Assembly: GCF_009793335.1 (NCBI RefSeq)
Contig: NZ_WING01000003.1
Coordinates: forward strand, 992,001 to 1,056,000
DNA length: 64,000 bases
Origin: Actinomadura sp. J1-007
Lineage (GTDB): Bacteria > Actinomycetota > Actinomycetes > Streptosporangiales > Streptosporangiaceae
Direction of reading: 5' to 3'
Position numbers and translations under genes: made by a program
The notes under the pieces: model-generated
Told to the model about the DNA's origin: nothing
Seen by the model: only the letters and a program-made list of their open reading frames with translations
Database searches by the model: none
Part shown: positions 45,593 through 53,882 of the stretch, in pieces
Layout of the letters: the number at the start of each line of letters is the position of its first letter
Numbering within the stretch: the first letter of the stretch is position 1

Positions 45593-45829
45593 CGGAGTCC
45601 TCCCGCTGAGGCGGCCTGCGGGACGGCCGCTGTGTGCGCTTCGCGGCCAGCGTAGGGCGGGAACCCGGCCTATGACCAGCCGGTCACAAACATCGGGGCC
45701 CGGCCCCGGGCACGGCCCGCGGCGGGCGCCTCCCGCCCCCGGTCCTCGTTGATCGCGATCCGTCCATAATGGGCGGATCGGTTCGGGCCTGAGCGCCCGC
45801 GGCGGACGAGGCGGACGAGGGAGCCACCG

Positions 45830-46789
45830 GTGAGCACGCAGCAGATCCACGCCGCCGTCCTGCACCGCGTCGGCCGGGCCCCGCGGTACGAGGCGTTCCC
45901 CGCGCCGGAGGCGGGCGCCGGTGAGGCGGTCGTGACCGTGGCGGCGGCGGCGCTGAAGCCGTCCGACCGCCTGATGGCCGACGGCGTCCACTACGCCCCG
46001 GCCTCGTTCCCCCACGTGGCCGGGCTCGACGGCGTCGGGCGGCTGGAGGACGGCACGCGGGTGGCCTTCTTCGCCCCGCGGGCGCCCTACGGCGGGATGG
46101 CCGAACGGACGGTGGTCCGCGAGGGCATGTGGCTGCCCGTCCCGGAGGGGGCCGACGACGTGACGGCCGCGGCGCTGCTCAACCCCGGGATGGCCGCGTG
46201 GAAGACCGTGGTCGCCGAGGGCGGGCTGTCCGCCGGGCAGACGGTGCTCGTGCTCGGGGCGACCGGCGCGTCCGGCCGCGTCGCCGCCCACGTGGCGAAA
46301 CGGCGCGGCGCGCGCGTCGTCGCCGCCGGACGCGACCGGCGCGTCCTCGACGAGCTGGTGGCGCGCGGCGCCGACGCCGCGATCGGCGTCGACCGCCCGC
46401 ACGGCGAGTTGGCCGACGCCATCGCGGCCGAGGGCCCGTACGACCTGGTCGTCGACTATCTGTGGAGCCCTCCGGCGGAGGCGCTGTTCGACGCGCTGAT
46501 GCGCGTGAACGATCCCGCGCGGCCGATCCGCCACATCCTCGTCGGCATGGCCGCCGGGGAGAACGCGACGCTGCCCGCCATGACGCTGCGCAAGGCGCCC
46601 GTCCACCTGGTCGGCAGCGGCCGGGGCGGACGGGCTTCCCTCGCGGAGAGCGCGGAGGCTTTCGCCGACCTTCTCCACCAGGCGGTCGCGGGCGAGCTGG
46701 TCCTCGACGTGGAGACCGTTCCGCTCTCCGGCGTCGCCGAGGCGTGGACGGGCGCGAAGGGCGACGGCCGGATCGTGTTCGTCCCGTGA
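45830..46789 (+). CDS. zinc-type alcohol dehydrogenase/quinone oxidoreductase
   Basis: A 319-residue MDR-superfamily NADPH oxidoreductase. The GroES-like N-terminal domain contains LKPSDRLMADG and FPHVAGLDGVG; the Rossmann motif is VLVLGATGASGRVAAHVAKR. The zinc-binding cysteines are absent, so it belongs to the zinc-free quinone reductase group. GTG start with GAGGGAG upstream. Divergent from the MDMPI-like gene and convergent with the S1 protease. Substrate unknown. Confidence 0.88.
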   Translation: MSTQQIHAAVLHRVGRAPRYEAFPAPEAGAGEAVVTVAAAALKPSDRLMADGVHYAPASFPHVAGLDGVGRLEDGTRVAFFAPRAPYGGMAERTVVREGMWLPVPEGADDVTAAALLNPGMAAWKTVVAEGGLSAGQTVLVLGATGASGRVAAHVAKRRGARVVAAGRDRRVLDELVARGADAAIGVDRPHGELADAIAAEGPYDLVVDYLWSPPAEALFDALMRVNDPARPIRHILVGMAAGENATLPAMTLRKAPVHLVGSGRGGRASLAESAEAFADLLHQAVAGELVLDVETVPLSGVAEAWTGAKGDGRIVFVP

Positions 46790-46858
46790 GCCCCCTTCCG
46801 GCGGCGGTCCAGCGGTCCGAGGGTACGGCGGTCCGGGCGGACGGCTCGGTCGCGGCGG

Positions 46859-48136
46859 TCAGCGGCCGTTGTCGATGAGGCCGGAGATCTCCTTGTAGAT
46901 CAGGCTGATGCGGGTCCCCCAGTTGGGGCAGCCGCCGAGGTGGTGCAGGGCGATCACCTTGTGGGAGGACGCGGCGAGGACCGGGGAGCCGGAGTTGCCG
47001 CCCGAGGAGTCGCAGCGGTAGCCGGTGTTCACGCCGGCCGCCACGTTGTCGATCTTGCAGTACGCGCCGCCGTCCCGCTCCTCGTAGAGGGACAGGCGCT
47101 TCGGCTTGATGTCGCCGTGGCCGGGGATGTAGATGCGCTCGGCGGCGGTGGGCTCGCGGGCGTCCAGGTACAGGGTGCCGTACCGCTGGATCGTGTCGAA
47201 GCCGTTGACGGAGAACAGGGCGTAGTCCAGGGCCTGGAGCGAGCTGGACTTGACCAGTTCGAGGCCGCTGACCTTGGTGCCGGGGCGCGGGTCGTTGCCG
47301 CCGCACGTGGCGCACTGGTAGTCGAACTGGAACTCGCTCGCCCTGAGGTCGGCGGCGCTCTCCATGCAGTGCTGGTTGGTGAGCATCCGGTTGGTGTCGC
47401 CGACGCGCCACGCGGTGCAGTAGCCGAGGCCGTTGAGGAGCTGGCGGGCGACGGCGTTGGAGCGGGCGTACTCGGTGGGGTGGCTGGTCTGGTAGCAGGC
47501 CACGTCGCGGCGGCCGTCGGCGCCGCAGACGCTGAACGGGCGCGGGTTGGCGGCGGCGTGCTCGGCCTCGGTGAAGCCGCGGAAGTACGAGTCGACGCGC
47601 GCGCCGTACCCCTGCCGGGCCAGTCCCGCGGCGTCGCGGCGCACGGCGGCGGAGTGCAGCGTGACCACGGCCGTGTCGCCCTCGACGGACATCGCGGCGA
47701 AGCCCGTCCCGCCGTGGACGGTGTACGGGGAGTCGCCGCGGGCCGCGCCCTTCGTCGGGTCGCCGTGGTAGGTGTGCACCTCGCGGCCGGACGGGTCGGC
47801 GACCGTGATCCGGTCACCGGGGACGAGCCGTACCGATGCGAAGTGCACCTTGATGTAGCTGGAGCCGGGCTCGCGCAGAGTGACGCGGGTGGAGCGGGCG
47901 GTGGACGAGTAGCGCAGCGAGACGTCCTTGGCCTTGCGTTCGCCCGCGGCGTCGACCTTGGGCTTCGCGGTCGGCGCGGCGGCGGGCTGCGCGGCGGCGG
48001 GCTGGGCGGCGGCGGCGGGGGCTTGCGCGGTGGCGGCGGGGGGCTGGGCGGCGGTGCTCGCCATCGCGCTCGGCGGGACCAGCGCGAGGGCCAGCAGCGG
48101 GATCGCCAACGGCAGGATGCGGGGCGGTCTGAACAC
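46859..48136 (-). CDS. secreted trypsin-like serine endopeptidase
   Basis: A 425-residue secreted S1-type protease. The signal peptide spans about 1-27, followed by an Ala/Pro-rich low-complexity stretch and a beta-rich pro-domain. The triad is His in MLTNQHCME, Asp in LQALDYALF and Ser in SSGGNSGSPVL. Many cysteines (YCTAW, CATCGG, AYCKID, GYRCDSS) suggest disulfides. GTG start with GAGGAGG 6-7 bases upstream. Convergent with the quinone reductase, divergent from a LysR gene. Confidence 0.9.
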   Translation of the reverse strand: MFRPPRILPLAIPLLALALVPPSAMASTAAQPPAATAQAPAAAAQPAAAQPAAAPTAKPKVDAAGERKAKDVSLRYSSTARSTRVTLREPGSSYIKVHFASVRLVPGDRITVADPSGREVHTYHGDPTKGAARGDSPYTVHGGTGFAAMSVEGDTAVVTLHSAAVRRDAAGLARQGYGARVDSYFRGFTEAEHAAANPRPFSVCGADGRRDVACYQTSHPTEYARSNAVARQLLNGLGYCTAWRVGDTNRMLTNQHCMESAADLRASEFQFDYQCATCGGNDPRPGTKVSGLELVKSSSLQALDYALFSVNGFDTIQRYGTLYLDAREPTAAERIYIPGHGDIKPKRLSLYEERDGGAYCKIDNVAAGVNTGYRCDSSGGNSGSPVLAASSHKVIALHHLGGCPNWGTRISLIYKEISGLIDNGR

Positions 48137-48548
48137 GGTGCACCTCCTCTGGGGGCGGAGTGGGCACCTGGCCCGGCGGGCGTCTGTCCCCGGTAGAGGC
48201 CCGCCGGGCCAGGCACGTCACCGGTGGCGCGGCAGCGCCCTGGCCGGAGGGCGGGAGGCCGGGACGGCCATCACGGGGGTCCGGGTTTCACGGCGGCTGC
48301 CTCCATCGATGCGGGGGTTGCCGCCGTCCCCCGGGAGGAGGGGACGGCGGCCCAGGCGCGAGCACCGCGTCGAAGCGGCGGGGCGACGTTGGCCGCCGCT
48401 TCACGCCCGGCCCGGTGCGGGGGGGAGGGTCCGGCGGGGGATTCGGAGGGACGCACCGGGCCAGGCGCGCGACCGTCGTGCCTGCTGCGCCGAGACTGAC
48501 ATCGGATGACTCTTGCGGCACCTCGCAACTGGGCATAGCTTCCGGGCT
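48137..48548. other. intergenic region between protease and LysR
   Basis: 412 bases without a convincing gene; frames are Arg/Pro-rich and non-coding in character. The LysR-type inverted repeat lies at its right end. Confidence 0.5.
48513..48528. promoter_or_regulatory. LysR-type T-N11-A inverted repeat
   Basis: TTGCG-N6-CGCAA, 20 bases before the LysR ATG, of the T-N11-A class bound by LTTRs. Probably an autoregulatory site that might also act on the divergent protease gene. Confidence 0.45.
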
Positions 48549-49520
48549 ATGCAGGTCGAGCTGCGGCATCTGAGGATCCTCAACCGGCTGGCGGAGGAGG
48601 GCAGCATCACGCGCGCCGCCGCGGGCCTGGGCGTCTCCCAGCCCACGCTCAGCGCGCAGCTCCGCCGCATCGAGCGGGCGTTCGGCGGGCCGCTGTTCGT
48701 CCGGGGGCCCGGCGGCGTCACGCCGACCGCGCTCGGGCGGCGGGTGCTCGCCCGGTCCCGCACGATGCTCGCGGAGGCCGACGACCTGCTCGCGATCGCC
48801 CGCGACGGCGAGCGCGCCGACCTGCGGCTCGGCACGCATCCGACCATCCTGCTCGGCGAGTGGCTCCGGCGGCTGCGGGACGAGCCGCTCCAGCGCGCGG
48901 TCAGCGCCACCCTGGACTACTCGGGCGCCGTGCTCACCCACCTGCTGGCGAACGACCGGCTCGACGTCGCGTTCATGGGCCGGGTCGGCGACCACCACGC
49001 GCCGCCGTGCCCGCCGGGAACGGCCGAACGCGTCATCACCATCGAGCCGTGCGGCGTCGCGCTGTCCGCCTCCCACCCGCTCGCCGGACGCCGCCGCGTC
49101 GCCCTGGAGGAGCTCGCCGGCGAGTCGTGGATCCCGCCGCAGGGCGGCGACGACGGCGGCATCGCCACGCTGCGCGCCGCCTGCGAGGCCGCCGGCTTCA
49201 CCCCGCACTTCTGCTACCACGACGTGGACGTGAACGGCATGACCGGGTTCGTCGCCGCCGGGCTCGCCGTCGCGCTGGTCGCGCCCATCTGGCGGCCCGC
49301 CGACGGGGTCGCGGTCGTCGCGCTCGCCGGGCACGCCACCGACAGCCACCGCGTCCTGCGCTGGCGCACCTCAGCGGTGACCACCGGCGAGATCGACATC
49401 CTGCACCGCAGCTTCCACGACCTGTACCGGCCCGTCGTGGAGCGCCACATCGCCGAGTTGCCCTGGCTCGCCGACAACCCCGACGCCCGGCCGCGCATCA
49501 TCGACCGCGGCACGGTCTGA
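48549..49520 (+). CDS. LysR-family transcriptional regulator
   Basis: A 323-residue LTTR with HTH LAEEGSITRAAAGLGVSQPT and a typical effector-binding domain. Paralogue of the LysR at 41600. It lies between two secreted peptidase genes (S1 protease divergent, M28 convergent), which suggests control of extracellular proteolysis. No ribosome site is obvious, and CATAGC lies about 10 bases upstream, so it may be leaderless. Confidence 0.88.
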   Translation: MQVELRHLRILNRLAEEGSITRAAAGLGVSQPTLSAQLRRIERAFGGPLFVRGPGGVTPTALGRRVLARSRTMLAEADDLLAIARDGERADLRLGTHPTILLGEWLRRLRDEPLQRAVSATLDYSGAVLTHLLANDRLDVAFMGRVGDHHAPPCPPGTAERVITIEPCGVALSASHPLAGRRRVALEELAGESWIPPQGGDDGGIATLRAACEAAGFTPHFCYHDVDVNGMTGFVAAGLAVALVAPIWRPADGVAVVALAGHATDSHRVLRWRTSAVTTGEIDILHRSFHDLYRPVVERHIAELPWLADNPDARPRIIDRGTV

Positions 49521-49587
49521 ACGCGGCCGGACGCCCGGCCGGGCCCGGCGCACGCCAGGCCGGTCGCACGTCAGGCCGGGCGCACGG

Positions 49588-51081
49588 TCAGCGGCGCAGG
49601 GCGGCGACGTCCTCCACGTCGAGCGCGAACCGGCCGGTCACCCATCCGATCGCGCGGACGTTCTCGGCGAACGCGCGCCGGTCGACGCCCTCGGCCCGGT
49701 CGCAGGGCTGGTGGTAGCACGGGTCGTACATCTGGCCCGCGCGCCCGCCGTACCGGCGCGCCTCGGCCTCGGTCTTGATGCCCATCACGCCGCCGTCCAT
49801 CCCGCCGACGGGGATGCCCGCCTCCACGAACGGCTGCTGGTCGGAACCGACCGCCGAGAGGTCCTCCAGCTCGTACGGCAGGCGGTTGCCGGAGAAGTAG
49901 CCGGTGAGGGCGGCCTCGACCGCGCCCGAGCCCGGAGGCCCGGCGGGGCCGCCGGTCCCGCCGTGGTCGCTGTCGTCGCCGTCGATGATGAACCGGGCGA
50001 AGTTGGGCGACGCGATGAGCTCGTAGTTGAGGTACAGCGCGATCGACGCGCGCTCCTGCGGGGTCAGGCTCCCGACGTAGTGGTACGACCCGACGTCCAC
50101 GAGTTCCTCGGCGCCCCACCACGCGAAGCGCACCTTGTTGCGGACGCGGTCCTGGTGCGGGGCGAGCCGCAGCGCGACCTCCAGCAGCGCGGCGGCGCTG
50201 GTGGCGTTGTCGTTGATGCCCGGCCCGTCCGCGACGCTGTCGAGGTGCGCGCCGGTCATCACGGTGCGGTCGGCGCGGCCTCCGCGGGTCTCGGCGAAGA
50301 GGTTCTCGGTGGTGCCGGACGCGGTGTGGCCGCGCAAATCCAGGTGCAGCCGGACCGTTCCCGGCGGCTGCGCGGCGAGCTGCTCCGCCTCGCGCTGGGT
50401 GATGTCGCCGGTGGGGATCGTCACGCCCGCCCGGTCGAAGACGGTGGTGCGCCACAGGTGGGTGGGCTCGGGCGTGCGCTCGTACAGCAGCATCGCGCGG
50501 GCGCCGAGCGCCGCCACGACCTTCTGCTGTTCCGCCCAGCGGCAGGCGTCGTAGAGGCGCGGTACGACCACGATCGCGCCGGCGACGCGCCGGCCCGCGT
50601 AGTCCTCCGGCTGGCAGCCGGGGGTGGCGTCGCTGAGGTCGGGGAAGACGACCGGGGCCTCGAACCCGCCGACCGGTGTGGGCTTGGCCCACCGCATCGC
50701 GTAGACGCGGAGGTCGCGCCGGGCCGGCGCGGTCTGCGCCGCCTTCTCCGCGTCGACCGCGAAGTCCTCGTACGGGACGGGCTGGCTGCGGACGGTGTAG
50801 CCCGCCCGCCTGAGCCGGTCGGTCAGGTACCGGGCGGACTTGGCGAAGCCGGGCGTCCCCGTGGCGCGCGTGCCGCCGCTCGTGTCGGCCGCCCGCTGCC
50901 AGGCCCGGACGTGGCGGAAGGCGCTGTCGCCGTTCACCGAACGCTGGAGGGCGTCCGCGAGCCAGCGGTCGCCGGTCCGGGGCGCGGCCGAGGCGCCGGG
51001 CGGCGCGGCGGTGGCGAGCAGCAGGCCGGCGATGCCGGCGAACGCCGCCGTCCGCCGGGAGAGAAGACGCGGGATGCGCAA
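49588..51081 (-). CDS. secreted M28-family aminopeptidase
   Basis: A 497-residue secreted zinc peptidase. Signal peptide MRIPRLLSRRTAAFAGIAGL, with cleavage near GASAAP. Between residues 100 and 230 there is a PA-type insert. The M28 core has MTGAHLDSVADGPGINDNAT (His, Asp ligands), WWGAEELVDVGS (catalytic Glu) and later DYSD-type and His ligands. The TTG at 51081 is preferred: GGAGG lies 4 bases upstream and it begins exactly at the signal peptide; the frame is open back to 51150. It follows the two MRYRH genes on the same strand, 80 bases after the second, so it may be expressed with them and could trim N-terminal residues. Confidence 0.87.
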   Translation of the reverse strand: MRIPRLLSRRTAAFAGIAGLLLATAAPPGASAAPRTGDRWLADALQRSVNGDSAFRHVRAWQRAADTSGGTRATGTPGFAKSARYLTDRLRRAGYTVRSQPVPYEDFAVDAEKAAQTAPARRDLRVYAMRWAKPTPVGGFEAPVVFPDLSDATPGCQPEDYAGRRVAGAIVVVPRLYDACRWAEQQKVVAALGARAMLLYERTPEPTHLWRTTVFDRAGVTIPTGDITQREAEQLAAQPPGTVRLHLDLRGHTASGTTENLFAETRGGRADRTVMTGAHLDSVADGPGINDNATSAAALLEVALRLAPHQDRVRNKVRFAWWGAEELVDVGSYHYVGSLTPQERASIALYLNYELIASPNFARFIIDGDDSDHGGTGGPAGPPGSGAVEAALTGYFSGNRLPYELEDLSAVGSDQQPFVEAGIPVGGMDGGVMGIKTEAEARRYGGRAGQMYDPCYHQPCDRAEGVDRRAFAENVRAIGWVTGRFALDVEDVAALRR

Positions 51082-51161
51082 GGAACCTCCAGAAGGGACG
51101 GGCACGGGGCGGCGGGCGGTGGCCGCCGCGCCGACGGGCGCGGCGACCACCTCTCATTCGC

Positions 51162-51179
51162 TCAGTGGCGGTAACGCAT
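51162..51179 (-). CDS. pentapeptide MRYRH, second copy (putative biarylitide-type RiPP precursor)
   Basis: An 18-base ORF, ATGCGTTACCGCCACTGA, identical at DNA level to the copy at 51243. A purine-rich AGGGGGT lies about 7 bases before the ATG. It sits 64 bases after the first copy and 80 bases before the M28 aminopeptidase. M-R-Y-x-H pentapeptides are known as the smallest RiPP precursors (biarylitides), where a P450 joins the Tyr and His side chains. Identity of the two copies, with different flanks and a ribosome site each, argues against chance. Confidence 0.75.
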   Translation of the reverse strand: MRYRH

Positions 51180-51242
51180 CTGCGGCACCCCCTTCGCTCC
51201 GGATCGCCGTCGTGCGGTCGTTGGTACGGTCCTTTGCGCGTT

Positions 51243-51260
51243 TCAGTGGCGGTAACGCAT
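51243..51260 (-). CDS. pentapeptide MRYRH, first copy (putative biarylitide-type RiPP precursor)
   Basis: An 18-base ORF encoding Met-Arg-Tyr-Arg-His, with a perfect Shine-Dalgarno GAGGAGGTG ending about 5 bases before the ATG. It lies 53 bases after the stop of a cytochrome P450 on the same strand. In known biarylitide loci a MRYYH- or MRYLH-type gene lies next to a P450 that makes a Tyr-His biaryl crosslink in the last three residues. Here the expected product is a crosslinked Tyr-Arg-His tripeptide. Placement after the P450 differs from the usual precursor-first order. Product not proven. Confidence 0.8.
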   Translation of the reverse strand: MRYRH

Positions 51261-51313
51261 GGGGCACCTCCTCGTGTGGTCCTCTGGCGCGGACGGCGGG
51301 GCCGCGCTCGCGA

Positions 51314-52477
51314 TCAGCGCAGCTCCACGTCCAGGGCGTAGGGTCCGCGCAACGTGAGGTTGCGGCGGAAGCGGGGCGGCGCGGCCAGGGCCGTCCCGGG
51401 GCGCTCCTCGGCGAGGACGTCGAACACGACGCGGGCCTGGAGCGCCGCGAGCGCGGAGCCGACGCACGCGTGCGCCCCCCTGCCGAACCCGAGGTGCGGG
51501 TTGGGCGCGCGGTCGAACCGGATCTCGTCGGGGTCCTCGAACCGCGCGGGGTCCCGGTTGGCGGCGCCGAGCAGCAGCGTCATCACCTGGCCCGGCTCGA
51601 TCGGCGTCCCGCCGACCGTCGCCGCGGCGACGCACACCCGCGCGTCGGCCTGCACCGGCGCGTCGAAGCGGATCAGCTCGTCCACGGCGCGGGCGGGGTC
51701 GGCGCGGCGCCACCGCTCGACGCCGTCGGGCAGCGCGAGCAGCGCGGCCAGGGCGTTGCCGAGCATCCGGGCGCACGACTCGAACCCCGCGTGCAGCAGC
51801 GCCCGGAGGCTGTTCAGCAGAACGGCGCGTTCCAAGCCCGGCGGGAGCTCGCGCGACGCCACGTACCCGACCAGGCCGTGCGCGGGCGGATCGTCCAGCC
51901 AGCCGCCGGCCAGCTCGGCGAGCTCGGCGCGCGCCCGGACGGCGGGCTCGTCGGTCTCGGGCCAGAGCCCGGCGTCCATCCCGTCGGCGATGGTGTGCGA
52001 CATCGGCACGAACCACTCCGGGTCCGGCGCGGGGATGCCGAGGAACTCGGTGATGGTGCCGAGCGCGACCGGCTCGGCGAGCCCCGCCACCAGGTCGGCG
52101 GGTCCCTCGCCCAGTGCGGCCAGCCCGCGCCGGGTCCGTTCGGCGATGGACCGCTCCTGCGCGCGGAAGTCCTGCGCCCGGAACGCGTCGGCCACGAAGT
52201 GCCGGATGACGGTGTGCTCGGGCGGGTCCAGCGACTGGATGCTGAGCAGCGGGGCGGGGGTCTCCTCGCCGACGCGGCGGAAGTCGGAGCCGAACGAGAC
52301 GCTGTCGCGCAGCACGGCCGAGCAGTCGGCGTGCCGGGTCAGCAGCCACGATCCGAGGCCCTCGTGCCAGCGGACGGGGTCGTGCTCGCGCATCCGCCGG
52401 TAGGCGGGGTACGGGTCGGCAAGGTTGTCCGGTTCCCCCAGGGCGAGGAGCGGGTCGTCGGCCAGGTTCTCTCGCAC
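51314..52477 (-). CDS. cytochrome P450, putative biarylitide crosslinking enzyme
   Basis: A 387-residue bacterial P450. The haem-ligand loop is FGRGAHACVG (C338) and ExxR is E267-L-I-R270. The I-helix reads HAGFESC (229-235), so the usual acid/alcohol pair for O2 activation (D/E-T) is E-S. GTG start with GAGGAAAA upstream. The two MRYRH genes follow within 155 bases. By analogy with P450s of biarylitide loci, it should couple the Tyr and His side chains of the pentapeptide in the cytoplasm, using ferredoxin electrons encoded elsewhere. Family assignment to a specific CYP subfamily was not possible by eye. Confidence 0.9.
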   Translation of the reverse strand: MRENLADDPLLALGEPDNLADPYPAYRRMREHDPVRWHEGLGSWLLTRHADCSAVLRDSVSFGSDFRRVGEETPAPLLSIQSLDPPEHTVIRHFVADAFRAQDFRAQERSIAERTRRGLAALGEGPADLVAGLAEPVALGTITEFLGIPAPDPEWFVPMSHTIADGMDAGLWPETDEPAVRARAELAELAGGWLDDPPAHGLVGYVASRELPPGLERAVLLNSLRALLHAGFESCARMLGNALAALLALPDGVERWRRADPARAVDELIRFDAPVQADARVCVAAATVGGTPIEPGQVMTLLLGAANRDPARFEDPDEIRFDRAPNPHLGFGRGAHACVGSALAALQARVVFDVLAEERPGTALAAPPRFRRNLTLRGPYALDVELR

Positions 52478-52862
52478 GGACGTTTTCCTCTGTGCTCGGA
52501 GCGGGCGCCACCGGGTCGCGGCGGGCCTTGTACGGCTGGCCCGACGCTAAGGAATCTTGGTTACGGCGGCCACCACCTGATGTGGCCAGGCGGCGCGATT
52601 GACTTCCCTCAACATTCATGATCTTGCTGGTGACTCCTGGGAAACGGCCGCCGCGCCGGTCCCGGGCGACCCGTTTCGGCTGAGCCGGATCTCCCCCGCC
52701 CTGCCGTCCGGCACGGCGTTTTCGGACGCCGGGCGGCCAATAACGGTGCGCCCTCGCCATTCCCGCCCGCCGTTCGGCGCCGAAACCTGGTGCTAACGTC
52801 TCGAAACGGCGGACAGGCGCCCGCTGGAACGCCCCCGGCAGCCGTCCGAAAGGAGCGCCGAT
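52478..52862. other. divergent control region between P450 and hydroxylase
   Basis: 385 bases with no credible gene on either strand. It should hold both promoters: a minus-strand TAGCGT-like -10 near 52545 and a plus-strand TAACGT near 52793. The palindrome at 52568-52587 lies within it. Confidence 0.5.
52568..52587. promoter_or_regulatory. palindrome in P450 upstream region
   Basis: GGCCAC-N8-GTGGCC, perfect 6-base arms, about 90 bases upstream of the P450 start and upstream of its possible -10. Candidate binding site for an unknown regulator of the RiPP locus. Confidence 0.35.
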
Positions 52863-53882
52863 ATGGAGACCTCAGCGCGGAACCGCGAATGGAGCGACCT
52901 GCCCGGAGCGGTTCCGCTGAACGCCGAGTTCGACGCGGAACGGCTCGCGGCCGAAGTCCGGCGGCTCCGGGACGTCCAATGGCGGCTGAACAAGCCGATC
53001 GACCATCTCGGCCTCGGCCCCGAGCACGACATCGACTGGAAGATCATTCCGCTGCGCGGCCCGAACGGCGACCCCGAGCGCACCGATCCCGGCGGCGCCG
53101 GGCTCGACCGCCACGCCGACACCCCGCATCTCGCGCGCTGCCCGTACCACGCGGAGGTGCTGGCGAGCCTGCCCGCGCCCCTGCACAGCGTCCGGCTGAT
53201 CTCGCTCGGGCCGGGCGTGTCGAGCCACACCCACAGCGACCTGAAGACCAGCTACCCCTGGGGCTGCCTCCGGCTGCACATCCCGATCACGACCCATCCC
53301 GGCGCGTGGGTCGTGGTGGACGGCGTGGAGCGGCACTGGGACGCCGGGCGGCTGTGGTTCGCCGACTTCGACCGCCCGCACTCGGTGCGCAACGAGGGAA
53401 CGGTCCCGCGCGTCCACATGGTGATCGACTGCGTGCCGACCCCGGCGATCATGAACCTGTTCCCCGAGGACTACCGGCGGGAGATGCCCTGGAGCGACGT
53501 GCTGTTCACCAGGGACCCCGTGCCGCTGAACGAGGCCGAGCTGCGCTCCTACCGCTGCTCGTTCCCGATGCCCGCGACGTTCCCCGAATGGTCGGACCCG
53601 CCCGAGTCCGACCCCGGGCGGAACCTGGGCGCGAGCGTGGACCTCGACGGCGACCGCCTCGTCCTGTCGGTCGAGGGCGAGCCGCGCTTCGGGCTCGTCC
53701 ACATCGGCGGCGGGGAGTTCAGGCTGGAGGGCTGGACCGAGGAGCGCACCGTGCACCTCTCCCCCGCCGGCCCGTCGCCGGAGGTCACGTTCATCGAGCG
53801 CGAGGGGCGCGCGCTGAAGGTGGCGTCCAGGCCGATCACCGACAGGGCGGAGGAAGCGCTCGCGGCCGCCGGCGGGACCTGA
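52863..53882 (+). CDS. aspartyl/asparaginyl beta-hydroxylase-family dioxygenase
   Basis: A 339-residue Fe(II)/2-oxoglutarate dioxygenase of the AspH type. The double-stranded beta-helix carries SSHTHSDLKTSYPWGCLRLH, GAWVVVDG...HWDAGRLWFAD, DRPHSVRNEG (Fe-ligand His) and PRVHMVID (Arg for 2-oxoglutarate). Members hydroxylate peptides or amino acids, often in natural-product pathways. AAAGGAG lies 8 bases before the ATG. Its stop overlaps the methyltransferase start (TGATG). Divergent from the P450; it could tailor the MRYRH-derived peptide, though this is inference. Confidence 0.88.
   Translation: METSARNREWSDLPGAVPLNAEFDAERLAAEVRRLRDVQWRLNKPIDHLGLGPEHDIDWKIIPLRGPNGDPERTDPGGAGLDRHADTPHLARCPYHAEVLASLPAPLHSVRLISLGPGVSSHTHSDLKTSYPWGCLRLHIPITTHPGAWVVVDGVERHWDAGRLWFADFDRPHSVRNEGTVPRVHMVIDCVPTPAIMNLFPEDYRREMPWSDVLFTRDPVPLNEAELRSYRCSFPMPATFPEWSDPPESDPGRNLGASVDLDGDRLVLSVEGEPRFGLVHIGGGEFRLEGWTEERTVHLSPAGPSPEVTFIEREGRALKVASRPITDRAEEALAAAGGT

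Noticed and set aside
44789..46678. A 629-residue minus-strand frame
   Set aside because: Only 44789-45592 is gene-like (MDMPI fold); the rest is the antisense of the quinone oxidoreductase.
52599..52796. Small plus-strand frame between the P450 and the hydroxylase
   Set aside because: No ribosome site and no recognisable sequence; the region is better explained as a shared control region.
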